A stretch of DNA of 64,000 nt from Sphingopyxis sp. H115 (lineage in GTDB: Bacteria; Pseudomonadota; Alphaproteobacteria; Sphingomonadales; Sphingomonadaceae), in contig NZ_LNSA01000001.1 in assembly GCF_001468465.1 (NCBI RefSeq), forward strand, positions 277,031 to 341,030, written 5' to 3'. Positions 26,697 through 35,247 of this stretch are shown piece after piece (position 1 is the stretch's first letter; every line of letters begins with the position of its first letter). A program made the translations under genes and the position numbers. The notes under the pieces are model-generated. The model had not been told where the DNA came from. It worked only from the letters and a program-made list of their open reading frames with translations, and made no database searches.

Positions 26697-26896
26697 GCTG
26701 AAGGGACCATTTCTATCAATAAAATCGGTGCGGGGTTCGAGCGATGCTGGGGCGCACGCCCTTATCTCCCCCGGTCGAGCGTGGCAATATACGCCGGGCG
26801 GGCCCAAGCGTTGCAATATTTATGCGGGCCCTCCGCGCGGACGGGCCGCCGACCTCGCGCCCTTGACCCTCGCCGCAACACCGATCACGATGCGCC

Positions 26897-27700
26897 ATGA
26901 TCGAACGGCTACACAGATCCATTGTCGAAAAGCCTTGGGGCCGGACCGACATCCCCCCTGTTTTCGGCGATTTCGCCGGTCGCCGCATCGGCGAGATATG
27001 GTTCGCTCATCCCGCCGGCGACGTGGCGCCGATCATGGTCAAATTCCTCTTTACGTCGCAGCGGCTGTCGATTCAGGTTCACCCCGCCGATGCGGCGGCG
27101 CGCGCCGCCGGTCTCCCCCGTGGCAAGGAGGAATGCTGGCTTATCCTCGACGCGCAGCCGGGCGCCGAACTCGGCGTCGGGCTCGCGCGCGAAAGCAGCC
27201 GCGAGCAATTGCGTGCCGCCGCGCTCGACGGCAGCATCGTCGACATGCTCGACTGGCGGCCGTCGCGGGAAAACGACTTCGTCTATAATCGCGCGGGCAC
27301 GATTCACGCGATCGGCCCTGGCCTGACGGTCGTCGAGGTGCAGCAGAATGTCGATTGCACTTACCGCCTCTACGATTACGGCCGCCCTCGCGAATTGCAC
27401 CTCGACGAGGGGCTCAAGGTCGCGAACCCGGGTCCGATCCACGATCCGCGCGACACCGCCGTCGATCCGCAGGCCAATCTGATGCTCGTCGACGGTCCGC
27501 ACTTCCACCTCGCGCAGCTCGCGAGCCCTGTCGATCCGGCAATCATCGAACGGGCGACGGGCGAACTGACCTTCGTCCCGCTCTCGGCCGGCTGCCGCGT
27601 CGCGGGCGAAGAGGTCGCGTTCGGCGAAGCGGGACTGCTCGCCGATCCGCGCGCGATCACGATCGAACCCGGCGGCCGCGCGCTTCTCGCCTGGGCCTGA
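26897..27700 (+). CDS. manA: Class I mannose-6-phosphate isomerase
   Basis: A 267-residue cupin isomerase interconverting mannose-6-phosphate and fructose-6-phosphate. '[13 protein letters not shown]' opens the protein, '[12 protein letters not shown]' and '[21 protein letters not shown]' give the zinc-binding and active-site residues, and '[33 protein letters not shown]' is the conserved C-terminal half of the site. It is shorter than E. coli ManA, as in the Bacillus/alphaproteobacterial type. It supplies mannose precursors, consistent with a location beside an EPS locus. It faces away from the phosphatase gene and is 46 bases upstream of hslV. Confidence 0.92.
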   Translation: MIERLHRSIVEKPWGRTDIPPVFGDFAGRRIGEIWFAHPAGDVAPIMVKFLFTSQRLSIQVHPADAAARAAGLPRGKEECWLILDAQPGAELGVGLARESSREQLRAAALDGSIVDMLDWRPSRENDFVYNRAGTIHAIGPGLTVVEVQQNVDCTYRLYDYGRPRELHLDEGLKVANPGPIHDPRDTAVDPQANLMLVDGPHFHLAQLASPVDPAIIERATGELTFVPLSAGCRVAGEEVAFGEAGLLADPRAITIEPGGRALLAWA

Positions 27701-27716
27701 CGCCCTCCCCTTGCGG

Positions 27717-27742
27717 CGCGATGGGCCATCGCCCATATCGCG
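27717..27742 (+). promoter_or_regulatory. Possible hairpin directly before the hslV start
   Basis: Six base pairs (ATGGGC/GCCCAT) around a CATC loop, extended by CGCG/CGCG after a two-base bulge. It ends four bases before the hslV ATG, and no Shine-Dalgarno sequence is visible there, so it may affect translation. It could also be a chance GC-rich inverted repeat. Confidence 0.35.
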
Positions 27743-27746
27743 GATC

Positions 27747-28313
27747 ATGACCAATCCTCATGCGCAAAGTGCCGCGCCCTGGCACGGAACCACCATCCTT
27801 TCCGCCCGTAACGAAGACAAGGTCGTCATCATCGGCGATGGGCAGGTGTCGATGGGGCAGACGGTGATGAAGCCCAACGCCCGCAAGGTCCGCCGTCTTC
27901 ACGACGGCAGCGTCATCGGCGGCTTCGCCGGCGCCACCGCCGATGCCTTCACCCTATTCGAACGGCTCGAAGCGAAGCTTGACCGGCATAACGGCCAGCT
28001 GCTCCGCGCCGCCGTCGAACTTGCGAAGGACTGGCGCACCGACAAATATCTCCGCAATCTCGAGGCGATGATGATCGTGGCCGACAAGGAGGTAACGCTC
28101 GTCATCACCGGCAACGGCGACGTGCTCGAACCAAGGGGTGGCATTGCCGCGATCGGTTCAGGCGGCAATTTCGCACTGTCCGCCGCGCGCGCGCTTGCCG
28201 ATTATGAAAAGGACCCAGAGGTGCTGGTAAGGAAGGCGATGGAGGTCGCCGCCGACATCTGCGTCTACACGAACGACCAATTCACCCAAGAAATCATAGA
28301 AATCCGGGCATAA
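27747..28313 (+). CDS. hslV: ATP-dependent protease proteolytic subunit HslV
   Basis: A 188-residue N-terminal-threonine protease forming the double hexameric core of HslVU. A short propeptide precedes the mature '[21 protein letters not shown]' start; the first Thr would be the nucleophile. '[41 protein letters not shown]', '[19 protein letters not shown]' and '[23 protein letters not shown]' are typical alphaproteobacterial HslV segments. The ATG at 27747 is chosen because the propeptide length is normal for the family. It is followed by hslU after four bases, so the two subunits are co-expressed. Confidence 0.96.
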   Translation: MTNPHAQSAAPWHGTTILSARNEDKVVIIGDGQVSMGQTVMKPNARKVRRLHDGSVIGGFAGATADAFTLFERLEAKLDRHNGQLLRAAVELAKDWRTDKYLRNLEAMMIVADKEVTLVITGNGDVLEPRGGIAAIGSGGNFALSAARALADYEKDPEVLVRKAMEVAADICVYTNDQFTQEIIEIRA

Positions 28314-28317
28314 TCAT

Positions 28318-29619
28318 ATGAACAAGGACCTGACTCCCAAAGCGATCGTTGCTGCGCTCGATACGCATATCATCGGCCAGGGCGCCGCCAAGCGCGCGGT
28401 TGCCGTCGCGCTGCGCAATCGCTGGCGCCGCCAGCAGCTTTCGCCCGACCTGCGCGACGAGGTAAGCCCCAAGAATATCCTTATGATCGGCCCCACCGGC
28501 TGCGGCAAGACCGAGATTTCGCGTCGTCTCGCAAAACTCGCCGACGCCCCTTTCATCAAGGTCGAGGCGACCAAGTTCACCGAGGTGGGCTATGTCGGCC
28601 GCGACGTCGAACAGATCGCACGCGACCTTGTCGAGGAAGCCGTCCGGCTCGAAAAGGACCGCCGCCGCGAGTCCGTGCGCGCTGCCGCCGAAGAAGCTGC
28701 GATGGAGCGGCTGCTTGACGCGCTGACCGGCAAGGGCGCGAGCGAGGCCACGCGCCAGAGCTTTCGCCAGCGTATCCGCGAAGGCCATCTCGATGACAAT
28801 GAGGTCGAGATCGAGGTCGCCGACGCGCCGTCGATGCCGTTCGACCTCCCCGGCCAGCCCGGTCAGATGAGCATGATCAACCTCTCCGACATGCTCGGCA
28901 AGGCGATGGGCGGCCTTCCGAAGAAGCGCCGCAAGCTGAAGGTCATCGACGCCGCGACGCGGCTGATCGAGGAAGAGCAGGACAAAAGGCTCGACCAGGA
29001 TGATGTCGCGCGCGTCGCGCTCGCCGATGCCGAGGCGAACGGCATCGTCTTCCTCGACGAAATCGACAAGATCGCGGTCAGCGACGTGCGCGGCGGCTCT
29101 GTGAGCCGCGAAGGCGTGCAGCGCGACCTCCTTCCGCTGATCGAGGGCACGACGGTCGCGACCAAATATGGGCCGATGAAGACCGACCATATCCTGTTTA
29201 TCGCGTCGGGCGCCTTCCATGTCGCAAAACCCAGCGACCTGCTTCCCGAACTCCAAGGTCGCCTTCCCATCCGCGTCGAGCTCGGCGCGCTGTCCGAAGA
29301 GGATTTTGTTCGCATTCTCAGCGAGACAAAGGCCGGTCTTCCCGAACAATATGCGGCATTGCTCGGCACCGAGGACGTGACTCTGAACTTCACCGATGAC
29401 GCCATCGCGCGCGTCGCGAAGCTCGCGGCGGAGGTGAATGAAAAGGTCGAGAATATCGGCGCGCGCCGGCTCCAGACGATTATGGAGCGGCTGGTCGAGG
29501 AAATCAGCTTCACCGCCGAGGACGCCGGCGGCACGACGCTCGACATCGACGCCGCCTATGTCGACAGCCAGCTCGCCGATGTCGTCGGCGACACCGACCT
29601 CAGCAAATATGTGCTTTGA
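28318..29619 (+). CDS. hslU: ATP-dependent protease ATPase subunit HslU
   Basis: A 433-residue AAA+ unfoldase that feeds substrates to HslV. '[34 protein letters not shown]' is the conserved N terminus, Walker A is '[19 protein letters not shown]', the '[20 protein letters not shown]' segment carries the pore-loop GYVG, Walker B is '[13 protein letters not shown]', and the C-terminal '[12 protein letters not shown]' is the tail that inserts into HslV. Length and motif spacing are normal. Confidence 0.97.
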   Translation: MNKDLTPKAIVAALDTHIIGQGAAKRAVAVALRNRWRRQQLSPDLRDEVSPKNILMIGPTGCGKTEISRRLAKLADAPFIKVEATKFTEVGYVGRDVEQIARDLVEEAVRLEKDRRRESVRAAAEEAAMERLLDALTGKGASEATRQSFRQRIREGHLDDNEVEIEVADAPSMPFDLPGQPGQMSMINLSDMLGKAMGGLPKKRRKLKVIDAATRLIEEEQDKRLDQDDVARVALADAEANGIVFLDEIDKIAVSDVRGGSVSREGVQRDLLPLIEGTTVATKYGPMKTDHILFIASGAFHVAKPSDLLPELQGRLPIRVELGALSEEDFVRILSETKAGLPEQYAALLGTEDVTLNFTDDAIARVAKLAAEVNEKVENIGARRLQTIMERLVEEISFTAEDAGGTTLDIDAAYVDSQLADVVGDTDLSKYVL

Positions 29620-29626
29620 TGGTCAT

Positions 29627-29658
29627 AGGCCGCCTGGACGCTCTCGGCTAGGCGGCCT
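29627..29658 (+). terminator. Probable terminator after hslVU
   Basis: AGGCCGCCT pairs perfectly with AGGCGGCCT (nine base pairs, a 14-base loop), beginning eight bases after the hslU stop. It is followed by only a short T run (TTTGG), so termination may be partial. Confidence 0.6.
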
Positions 29659-29744
29659 TTGGAGCATGAATTGAACTGATCGTCGCGGCGCGCGATCGGG
29701 GTTCTAATTCTGCCTCCACGGCAACGAAAGAAGAGAATGTACCT

Positions 29745-30185
29745 TCAGCCGTAAATTCTCCGCCGAAGATAGCCGACCACCGTATCGAGATCATCAAGTT
29801 CGCCATTGGTCATAACAGCCAGCGCGGTCCTTCCGCCAAATATTCTGTCCGCGTTTGGCGTGCGCAACCATCCAGCCGCCTGTCCTTCGGGAAAGAGCGC
29901 CCGGAGCGAAGCGTAAATCGATAACACGCAGCCGACTCGCACAATCACGTCGACCGGGATCGCGACGGCCTCGTGCGCTCGCACGCGAACCTTCCAATCT
30001 GCGAATATCGCAGTGTCGCGGATGCCAAGCAGGGCCATTTGCTCACCGCGGCTCAGATCCCACATTTCGGCGATATTGAGGAATGTGCGCAGCCCCGCTC
30101 CGCCGTGTCGGACGGGGTCAACACCCCGCCGCACGAAATAGGCCCGCGCCCTGAGCTGCGCGTCGTTCTGGTCATCGATGCTCAT
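29745..30185 (-). CDS. DUF2384 (MbcA/ParS/Xre toxin-binding) antitoxin-like protein
   Basis: A 146-residue protein. Its C-terminal part, 'RVGCVLSIYASLRALFPE', 'AAGWLRTPNADRIFGGRTALAVMTNGELDDLDTVVGYLRRRI', is the domain found at the C terminus of Xre-type antitoxins of RES- and ParT-family systems. The N-terminal half ('LNIAEMWDLSRGEQMALLGI') contains a helix-turn-helix-like segment. It starts four bases after the stop of the gene at 30190-30642, so the two are one operon. By family it should neutralise a toxin; the upstream neighbour is the candidate partner, though it is not recognisably a RES toxin. Confidence 0.8.
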   Translation of the reverse strand: MSIDDQNDAQLRARAYFVRRGVDPVRHGGAGLRTFLNIAEMWDLSRGEQMALLGIRDTAIFADWKVRVRAHEAVAIPVDVIVRVGCVLSIYASLRALFPEGQAAGWLRTPNADRIFGGRTALAVMTNGELDDLDTVVGYLRRRIYG

Positions 30186-30189
30186 CGGG

Positions 30190-30642
30190 CTACAACACAT
30201 CGAAATCGACCGACGAGATCAGCCCCTTTTGGGTCAGCCGGAAAATGGGTCCGCCTGGATCATGGTCGGGCACAAAATGCAGCACGCCATCCAATGAGCA
30301 GGGACGATATTCATTGTGCCATACGGGTACGAGACCATCGATTCCTATATCGATGACGACCTTCTTGGGGCCGATACTCGGCCGCGATATCCGGACGATC
30401 ACAGCATCGCACCGCGCGATCCGCATCGCGTTCGCGGCTCTGGGGCGGTCGTCTTGGTAGGCCGCTGTCGACGGCACGACTAGAAGAAAAGAATCGGGCG
30501 CTGAGAGATAGCGCACAAACTCAGGCGGCAGGACGGGAAGCTTGCCATCCAGCTCCAACCCCGCGCTCCGAACAATCGCAAGGGCGGCCATCAGTGTCTC
30601 GGCTTCTTCGAGCCGGTCTTTGGCGGTCATATATTTTTTCAT
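30190..30642 (-). CDS. Unknown 150-residue protein co-transcribed with a DUF2384 gene
   Basis: I do not recognise this protein. It has an N-terminal charged helix ('AKDRLEEAETLMAALAIV'), a 'LPPEFVRYLSAPDSFLLVVPS' segment, and a C-terminal beta-rich part ('VVIDIGIDGLVPVWHNEYRP'). AGGA precedes the ATG at the right distance. It is immediately upstream of the antitoxin-like gene, the reverse of the usual antitoxin-first order. It may be the toxin of an unfamiliar pair, or simply a neighbour. The RES-domain conserved residues are not evident. Confidence 0.65.
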   Translation of the reverse strand: MKKYMTAKDRLEEAETLMAALAIVRSAGLELDGKLPVLPPEFVRYLSAPDSFLLVVPSTAAYQDDRPRAANAMRIARCDAVIVRISRPSIGPKKVVIDIGIDGLVPVWHNEYRPCSLDGVLHFVPDHDPGGPIFRLTQKGLISSVDFDVL

Positions 30643-30769
30643 CGTCAATTCCTGGCAGCGGCTCCGGCTGGGAAGCCGCTGCTTTCATTTCTTAGTTCCA
30701 GCCAAAAGCTGGTGCTTCTTCATTGAGGGGATCAGCCAAGGCTCAAGGCATCGATGTGGTCGACGCCGG

Positions 30770-31390
30770 TTATCCGCCGGCGGCATCGCCGCTGCGCTGT
30801 CGCTCCTGCCATTCGGCCCATTCGGCTGCGATCATCGCTTTGCCAGCATCGGCCGAAAATGGCCGGACGAACGGACCAAAGCCGTAACATTGCAGTTCGC
30901 GGGCGGGCGCCATCAGATGGATATGCGGCGGATTAGTGGAGCCGACCGATACGGGCAGATGCATCGCGGCAATCACGGCGACATTGCGCTCGCGGCACAA
31001 TCGTTCCAGCGCGAAAGCCCGACCATCTTCCCAGGCCCGATGAAGACGATCGGGGTTAGGAAAGCGAAGAGTGATCATCACGAGGAGATCTTTGAGCTTG
31101 TTGCACGCCTGCGCTTCGTACTTCTCGCAGAGGTACTTCGGATCGAGGAACTCGTCGTTCGCGTGAGGTGGAAGGAGCACGTCCCAGTGATAGCAGCTTG
31201 GCACCCATGGTGCGGCGACATCGACCATCTGCCCCGGGCAGAGGCGCTTGAGGACCGACGTCGGGACGGTCCGGAGAGGGCCGTCCTTGATCTGCCGGCG
31301 GATGACGCCGAATATGAAATCCGGATTGTCGCCGCCGGGGACGGGCACAAAGTCGAGGTCGCCCGGCGCCGGGAACTTCTTCATCACCAT
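30770..31390 (-). CDS. MobA/MobL-like protein
   Basis: A 206-residue protein whose C-terminal half contains 'NPPHIHLMAPARELQCYGFG', resembling the HUH/histidine-rich metal-binding segment followed by the GFG of MobA/MobL plasmid relaxases. An 'ERLCRERNVAVIAAMHLPV' helix-strand precedes it, also usual in that family. It lacks the long C-terminal helicase/primase regions of full relaxases. The start may be the ATG at 31390, with GGAG upstream, or the ATG at 31384 that overlaps the upstream stop (ATGA). No plasmid genes or oriT are visible nearby. The family call is tentative; a stand-alone chromosomal role is unknown. Confidence 0.55.
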   Translation of the reverse strand: MVMKKFPAPGDLDFVPVPGGDNPDFIFGVIRRQIKDGPLRTVPTSVLKRLCPGQMVDVAAPWVPSCYHWDVLLPPHANDEFLDPKYLCEKYEAQACNKLKDLLVMITLRFPNPDRLHRAWEDGRAFALERLCRERNVAVIAAMHLPVSVGSTNPPHIHLMAPARELQCYGFGPFVRPFSADAGKAMIAAEWAEWQERQRSGDAAGG

Positions 31391-31971
31391 GACCAGGCTC
31401 CAATCCGGTGCGAGGCAAAATGCGCGCTCGCCCGATCGATGCCGGCTTCGCGATCCCACGCATCCGCATAGGGGTGGTGATCCGACAGAAACAATTCACG
31501 GCGCATAAGGTGAATCGACGGTCCGCTGCCGAGCGGCACAAGCCAACTGTCGCCGGCCAGACCGCGAAACAAGCGGTAATCGAGAAACCAGCTGAAATCC
31601 GCGGGGCCGGGCAAGGCGATGTCGACGCTCAGATCGGCGGGTGATCCGTCGGATCGCCGCAGCAAGATCACTGGATGATCCGTCGCGATGGCGAGGACTT
31701 CCATTTCGCTAAGAAACAGCGGGGTCTGGGCCGCGGTGGCGTATAAAATAATCCTTGGCGATTCTAGAATATGGCTTCCGGGCAGCAGCGTTGCCGCCAT
31801 GCCGTCTGCGGAGCGAGCCGAATTCTGCATGAGCGCCGCGATATGGTGCATGATCTTGCTGTCGGCACGCGTCGCAGCGGGGAGCGGAATACTACCCTTC
31901 AGGACCGTGTGAAGCATTGTGCCGGATCCGTCGTGCGGATTCAGCGGGTCGGCTATTGTCGTAAATTGCAT
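31384..31971 (-). CDS. Unknown protein coupled to the MobA/MobL-like gene
   Basis: A 195-residue protein I cannot assign. It has soluble, alternating beta/alpha composition with 'PRIILYATAAQTPLFLSEMEVLAIATDHPVILLRRSDG' centrally and 'PGPADFSWFLDYRLFRGLAGDSWLVPLGSGPSIHLMRRELFLSDHHPY' near the end. The start at 31971 is chosen because upstream sequence is arginine-rich and unlike protein. It overlaps the MobA/MobL-like start and so is in one operon with it. It is not a known mobilisation accessory that I recognise. Confidence 0.6.
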   Translation of the reverse strand: MQFTTIADPLNPHDGSGTMLHTVLKGSIPLPAATRADSKIMHHIAALMQNSARSADGMAATLLPGSHILESPRIILYATAAQTPLFLSEMEVLAIATDHPVILLRRSDGSPADLSVDIALPGPADFSWFLDYRLFRGLAGDSWLVPLGSGPSIHLMRRELFLSDHHPYADAWDREAGIDRASAHFASHRIGAWSW

Positions 31972-32138
31972 GGGAACTGCTCTTGACCTTGAGCCCGAGT
32001 GCCGGGGCTCGGTGCGGCAGCCCTCCTTCAGACTTTCATCCTTCCGGCAGGGCCAACCCTGCAACTTCCCCTTCCGTTCACCGCCGTCGCCTCAGGCGAT
32101 GAAAAAAACACCTGCGCGAGGGCCCTCCGCCATTGGGG

Positions 32139-33068
32139 CTATCCTTCGATAGACACTCGTGCTTCGAGATCCGAAAGCCGGTCCCGGCAAACGGCGTGTA
32201 CGGCTTGTCCCAACGCGTCGACATTCGCGCTAAGCCGAAGTAATTCTTCCTCGCTGATACGGTAATGCTTCGAATAGCGGGCCTTAACATAGGCCTCTTT
32301 CAGCTTTTCAAACAGCCTACGGTCCTCACGTCGCTCCCGAGGCCAGGCATCGATCAAGCGCATATCTATTCGTTCAGCCTGTGTGCGGAGGAAGGCGAGA
32401 TTATGAACATGGGGAGTATAGAAAGTGCACACAAGAAGTACGCAGTGATAGAGTGTTTCTGCCGTTTGATGAAGTTCAAACGCTGTCTCCTTTAGATGCC
32501 CCTTATCCATCCCAAATCTGGCGAATTCATGCTTTCGCATCGCCGCTGGAAACCATTCTTCGAAATACTCCTTCGCCATCGCCAGCGCCTGCTCGGGAGT
32601 CTTCGGCTTCGGAGCATGGAGCTCCTTGTCATCGTAGCTGTAGAGCGCGATGCCGTCCTTCGCGACATCCATGAAAAAATATCGCCCGTGCGCGAGACCG
32701 TCGTTCACCTCTTGGAGCGTGTGCACGATGAAATTCACCGGCGTGTGCAGGCTCTTATCGATCGCAAGTTCGCGGATCAGCCGATCATCGAGCTTAAGCC
32801 AATAATCGACGCGTTCGGTCAGCCGCTTGTCATTGACGATGATAAGCAAATCGAAGTCGGACCGATATCCCTTTGCAGTATGGGGCTCATCCACCCAACC
32901 GCCCCGGGCGTGGCTTCCATAGAGGATGATCTTTTCGATCCGTCCTTTTTTCTTCCACTGCTTTTGAGCGAGCGCCAGTGCATCCTCGAACTCCTCGAAG
33001 ATGATCTGGACAACGCGCTCCAATTCACGCTGCTTATTCGCAGGAAGGTGATCCAGGTCGGTACGCAT
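32139..33068 (-). CDS. Fused nucleotidyltransferase-HEPN protein
   Basis: A 309-residue protein joining two domains that are often separate toxin-antitoxin partners. The N-terminal MNT-type nucleotidyltransferase has 'IILYGSHARGGWVDE' (about residues 47-61) and the metal-binding 'SDFDLLIIV' (70-78). The C-terminal HEPN domain ends with 'KARYSKHY' (262-269), a form of its Arg-x-His nuclease motif. In separated systems the HEPN protein is the RNase toxin and the NTase is an AMP- or nucleotide-transferring antitoxin. The ATG at 33068 is chosen for lack of a credible upstream extension. Substrate and biological role are inferred from family only. Confidence 0.85.
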   Translation of the reverse strand: MRTDLDHLPANKQRELERVVQIIFEEFEDALALAQKQWKKKGRIEKIILYGSHARGGWVDEPHTAKGYRSDFDLLIIVNDKRLTERVDYWLKLDDRLIRELAIDKSLHTPVNFIVHTLQEVNDGLAHGRYFFMDVAKDGIALYSYDDKELHAPKPKTPEQALAMAKEYFEEWFPAAMRKHEFARFGMDKGHLKETAFELHQTAETLYHCVLLVCTFYTPHVHNLAFLRTQAERIDMRLIDAWPRERREDRRLFEKLKEAYVKARYSKHYRISEEELLRLSANVDALGQAVHAVCRDRLSDLEARVSIEG

Positions 33069-33113
33069 GATCTTGTGCACCCTGTCCGGCGCGCTCTTGC
33101 TTGGCAAGCATCA

Positions 33114-33404
33114 TCACACTTGGCGTTGCCAAATCCGCCACCATCGCGGCCGCTCCGGCTCCAGGACATCGGCCAGAATTCCAAGTCCCCGACAAAGCGC
33201 CGCTTCGACTTCGGAAACGCTGATGCCATGCCAGTGCGCTAGTTCAATGAAGGTCGCGTCTTCAACGAAATGCCCGAGGAATATCGCCCGGTCCAGCGGT
33301 GCCATTAGCCATATCGCCTGCTCCAACTGGCGACGGCGGCGACGTTTTCCAAATGCGAACTTGATCATATCTGAATATTCCGGCAGCTGCCCGCAGAGGC
33401 CCAT
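33114..33404 (-). CDS. Small sigma-70 region-4-like protein
   Basis: A protein of about 96 residues with 'FGKRRRRRQLEQAIWLMAPLDRAIFLGHFVEDATFIELAHWHGISVSEVEAALCRGLGILADVL'-type helices: a 'P.dR..FL' helix, then a helix-turn-helix like sigma region 4.2. There is no region 2, so it is not a full sigma factor. The start is uncertain: ATG codons at 33404 and 33368 and a GTG at 33494 share the frame, and none has a good ribosome site. It ends 46 bases before the NTase-HEPN gene on the same strand, so it may regulate it. Confidence 0.55.
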   Translation of the reverse strand: MGLCGQLPEYSDMIKFAFGKRRRRRQLEQAIWLMAPLDRAIFLGHFVEDATFIELAHWHGISVSEVEAALCRGLGILADVLEPERPRWWRIWQRQV

Positions 33405-34304
33405 TACGGGTTGGTAATTGACGGCTTCGGTGAAGCGGCCAACATCCGCGGAGGCATCGGCGGACGGCGTCCGCTTCCCCCTTCCCTCTTTCACATTTGC
33501 AATTCTGCTGCCGGGGGCATCTCTGCTCCCTTACCCCTTACATTCTTCTCCCTCTGGTCGCGCACGCGGCGAAGCGCCCTGGGGCGAGATGGTCTGGTCC
33601 GATAGTTAAGAACTTGAGGCTCACGTCGAAAAACACGATTCTGGCTGCGTAGGCGACGAAACTGCAGAATCGATCGCACCTCTGGGCCGTCGATGCGGGG
33701 CATTACGACGGTTCTCTTCGCGCGCCCCCATCTGAAGTACTGCCGCTAGCTCCGGCAGGAGAATGACACTGCTCTCTTCGCGCCCTATGCGGTGTTGAAC
33801 ACGGATATTCGACGCCCGCTCAAGCTCGAGGGGTGCGGCAATAGCCGGGAACAGTGCTCCTGAAAGACCCTGCTTCACCTTCCCCTATCGGGGAGCGGGA
33901 GTTCCACAACTATCCAGAAAGATCTACGTAGAGCCAAAGTTACGTGGACCATTTCAAAAATATAATTCAACTTCCACAATCTTCTTTAGGCAATTCGTAT
34001 TAGAACGTAACCCATATCAGTCTAGACAAATCTCGAAATGTGCACTATAAGTTTGCTCAGAAAACGCCGAATCGGTCGCTTTTGGCCGCAAAGGTGATCA
34101 GTTAGCTGGGTAATTGACAAATTTATAGAGAAGGCACTTATTCAAATGACCATTTGCAAGGCGCAAGTACGATTCGAGAGCTTATTGGCGATTCGTCATT
34201 CGTCACTCCGGTTCACCGAGGGATATCCGATTTGGCAAGCCGGCAACGGGTTCAGGCGCAATGGGCCGTTGATACTCAGCGCCAAGTTCTTGGAGTGATG
34301 CTGC
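33405..34304. other. Long non-coding stretch with a drop in GC content
   Basis: About 900 bases with no convincing gene. The first half is GC-rich with low-quality open frames on both strands. From about 33930 to 34160 the sequence becomes AT-rich, unlike its surroundings, and lies upstream of the GntR gene, so it may hold the regulatory region of the lasso peptide locus. Confidence 0.5.
34114..34142 (+). promoter_or_regulatory. Possible promoter upstream of the GntR regulator
   Basis: A perfect TTGACA at 34114-34119 is followed, 17 bases later, by CTTATT, a poor -10 match, in AT-rich DNA about 165 bases before the gntR ATG. The -35 is good and the -10 weak; it is a suggestion only. Confidence 0.25.
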
Positions 34305-34952
34305 ATGGCTGATTGTAAGCTCAATTGCACTGATCCGGTGTGCCCCGCGACCGCGCCCGAGCGCATTTATTGCGAAATCAAGCGACTTTTTGTCGATGGT
34401 CATTGGACTCCGGGCGAATATTTGACTTTGGGAGAAGTCACTAGTTTGCTCTCATGCAGCCGCACGGTAGCCCGCGACGCTCTGAAGCAGTTGCAGGGCG
34501 CAGAAATGGTTTCGCTGGTGCATCGACGAGGCTTTCAGGTGCCGCGAATGAATGAGAGTGGACTGCGCGATCTCTTTGAAGCAAATCGCATTTTGCTCAT
34601 CGGCGCGATCGCCTCTTCGCCGAGAAATTTACCCGCAATTTTCGCGGATGGGTCATATCAAGATCAAATCTCGAGTACATTTCTTCAACTGGGCAAGCGA
34701 TCAGGTAATAATGAAATCGCACGCAGGATTTCGGGATATAATGATCACCTCAATAGATTTCGTATTTACGATCATCAATTGTTGAAAGACGTAAAATCAG
34801 AAATACATGACATTATAGATGCAGCTAATGATCCGTCTAAACGCGGTGCACTGCGACAACGTATCATTCGCTATCATAACCGACGCATCGCAAAGGTTGC
34901 AGCATATATTAGGCTGATGACATTGGATTTTGATCAACGAAGCGCGCTCTAA
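34305..34952 (+). CDS. GntR-family transcriptional regulator of the lasso peptide locus
   Basis: A 215-residue regulator. The N-terminal winged helix spans about residues 15-80: 'RIYCEIKRLFVDGHWTPGEYLTLGEVTSLLSCSRTVARDALKQLQGAEMVSLVHRRGFQV', the standard GntR layout with 'RTVARDALKQL' as recognition helix. The C-terminal helical domain is FCD/FadR-like and may bind a ligand. GGAG lies before the ATG. Its sequence is less GC-rich than the flanking core genes. It heads the plus-strand arm of the lasso cluster, and regulators of this type accompany isopeptidase-containing clusters, so control of the locus in response to the peptide or to nutrients is a good guess. Confidence 0.85.
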   Translation: MADCKLNCTDPVCPATAPERIYCEIKRLFVDGHWTPGEYLTLGEVTSLLSCSRTVARDALKQLQGAEMVSLVHRRGFQVPRMNESGLRDLFEANRILLIGAIASSPRNLPAIFADGSYQDQISSTFLQLGKRSGNNEIARRISGYNDHLNRFRIYDHQLLKDVKSEIHDIIDAANDPSKRGALRQRIIRYHNRRIAKVAAYIRLMTLDFDQRSAL

Positions 34953-35247
34953 TTTCGTTGGGGAGAGCGATATTTTTCCGTCGGGCAAATTGGGCTGTAG
35001 CGAAATACAAATTTCAGCAGCGTTTTGCTTGCCAATTTTCACGGCCGTTGGCATGACGGCAGAGCGCAGCGAGCAAAATGGCAGCGGCTGCGTGGAAGTG
35101 CCGTCACGCATTATGAACGCTCGTCCCTGCCGGACGAGTGGCCCGGCCATTAAATTGTCACGGTGCAATTTAAAGAGGGCGAAGCGGGAAAAGACTTGCG
35201 GACGGGTGACAACCCGCCTGCTCGCGTTGCCATTTCAGATCAATCCT

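Noticed and set aside
33495..33878. Open frames on both strands between the sigma-like gene and the AT-rich region
   Set aside because: They are arginine- and proline-rich, lack ribosome sites and show no recognisable domains; they look like shadows in GC-rich non-coding DNA.
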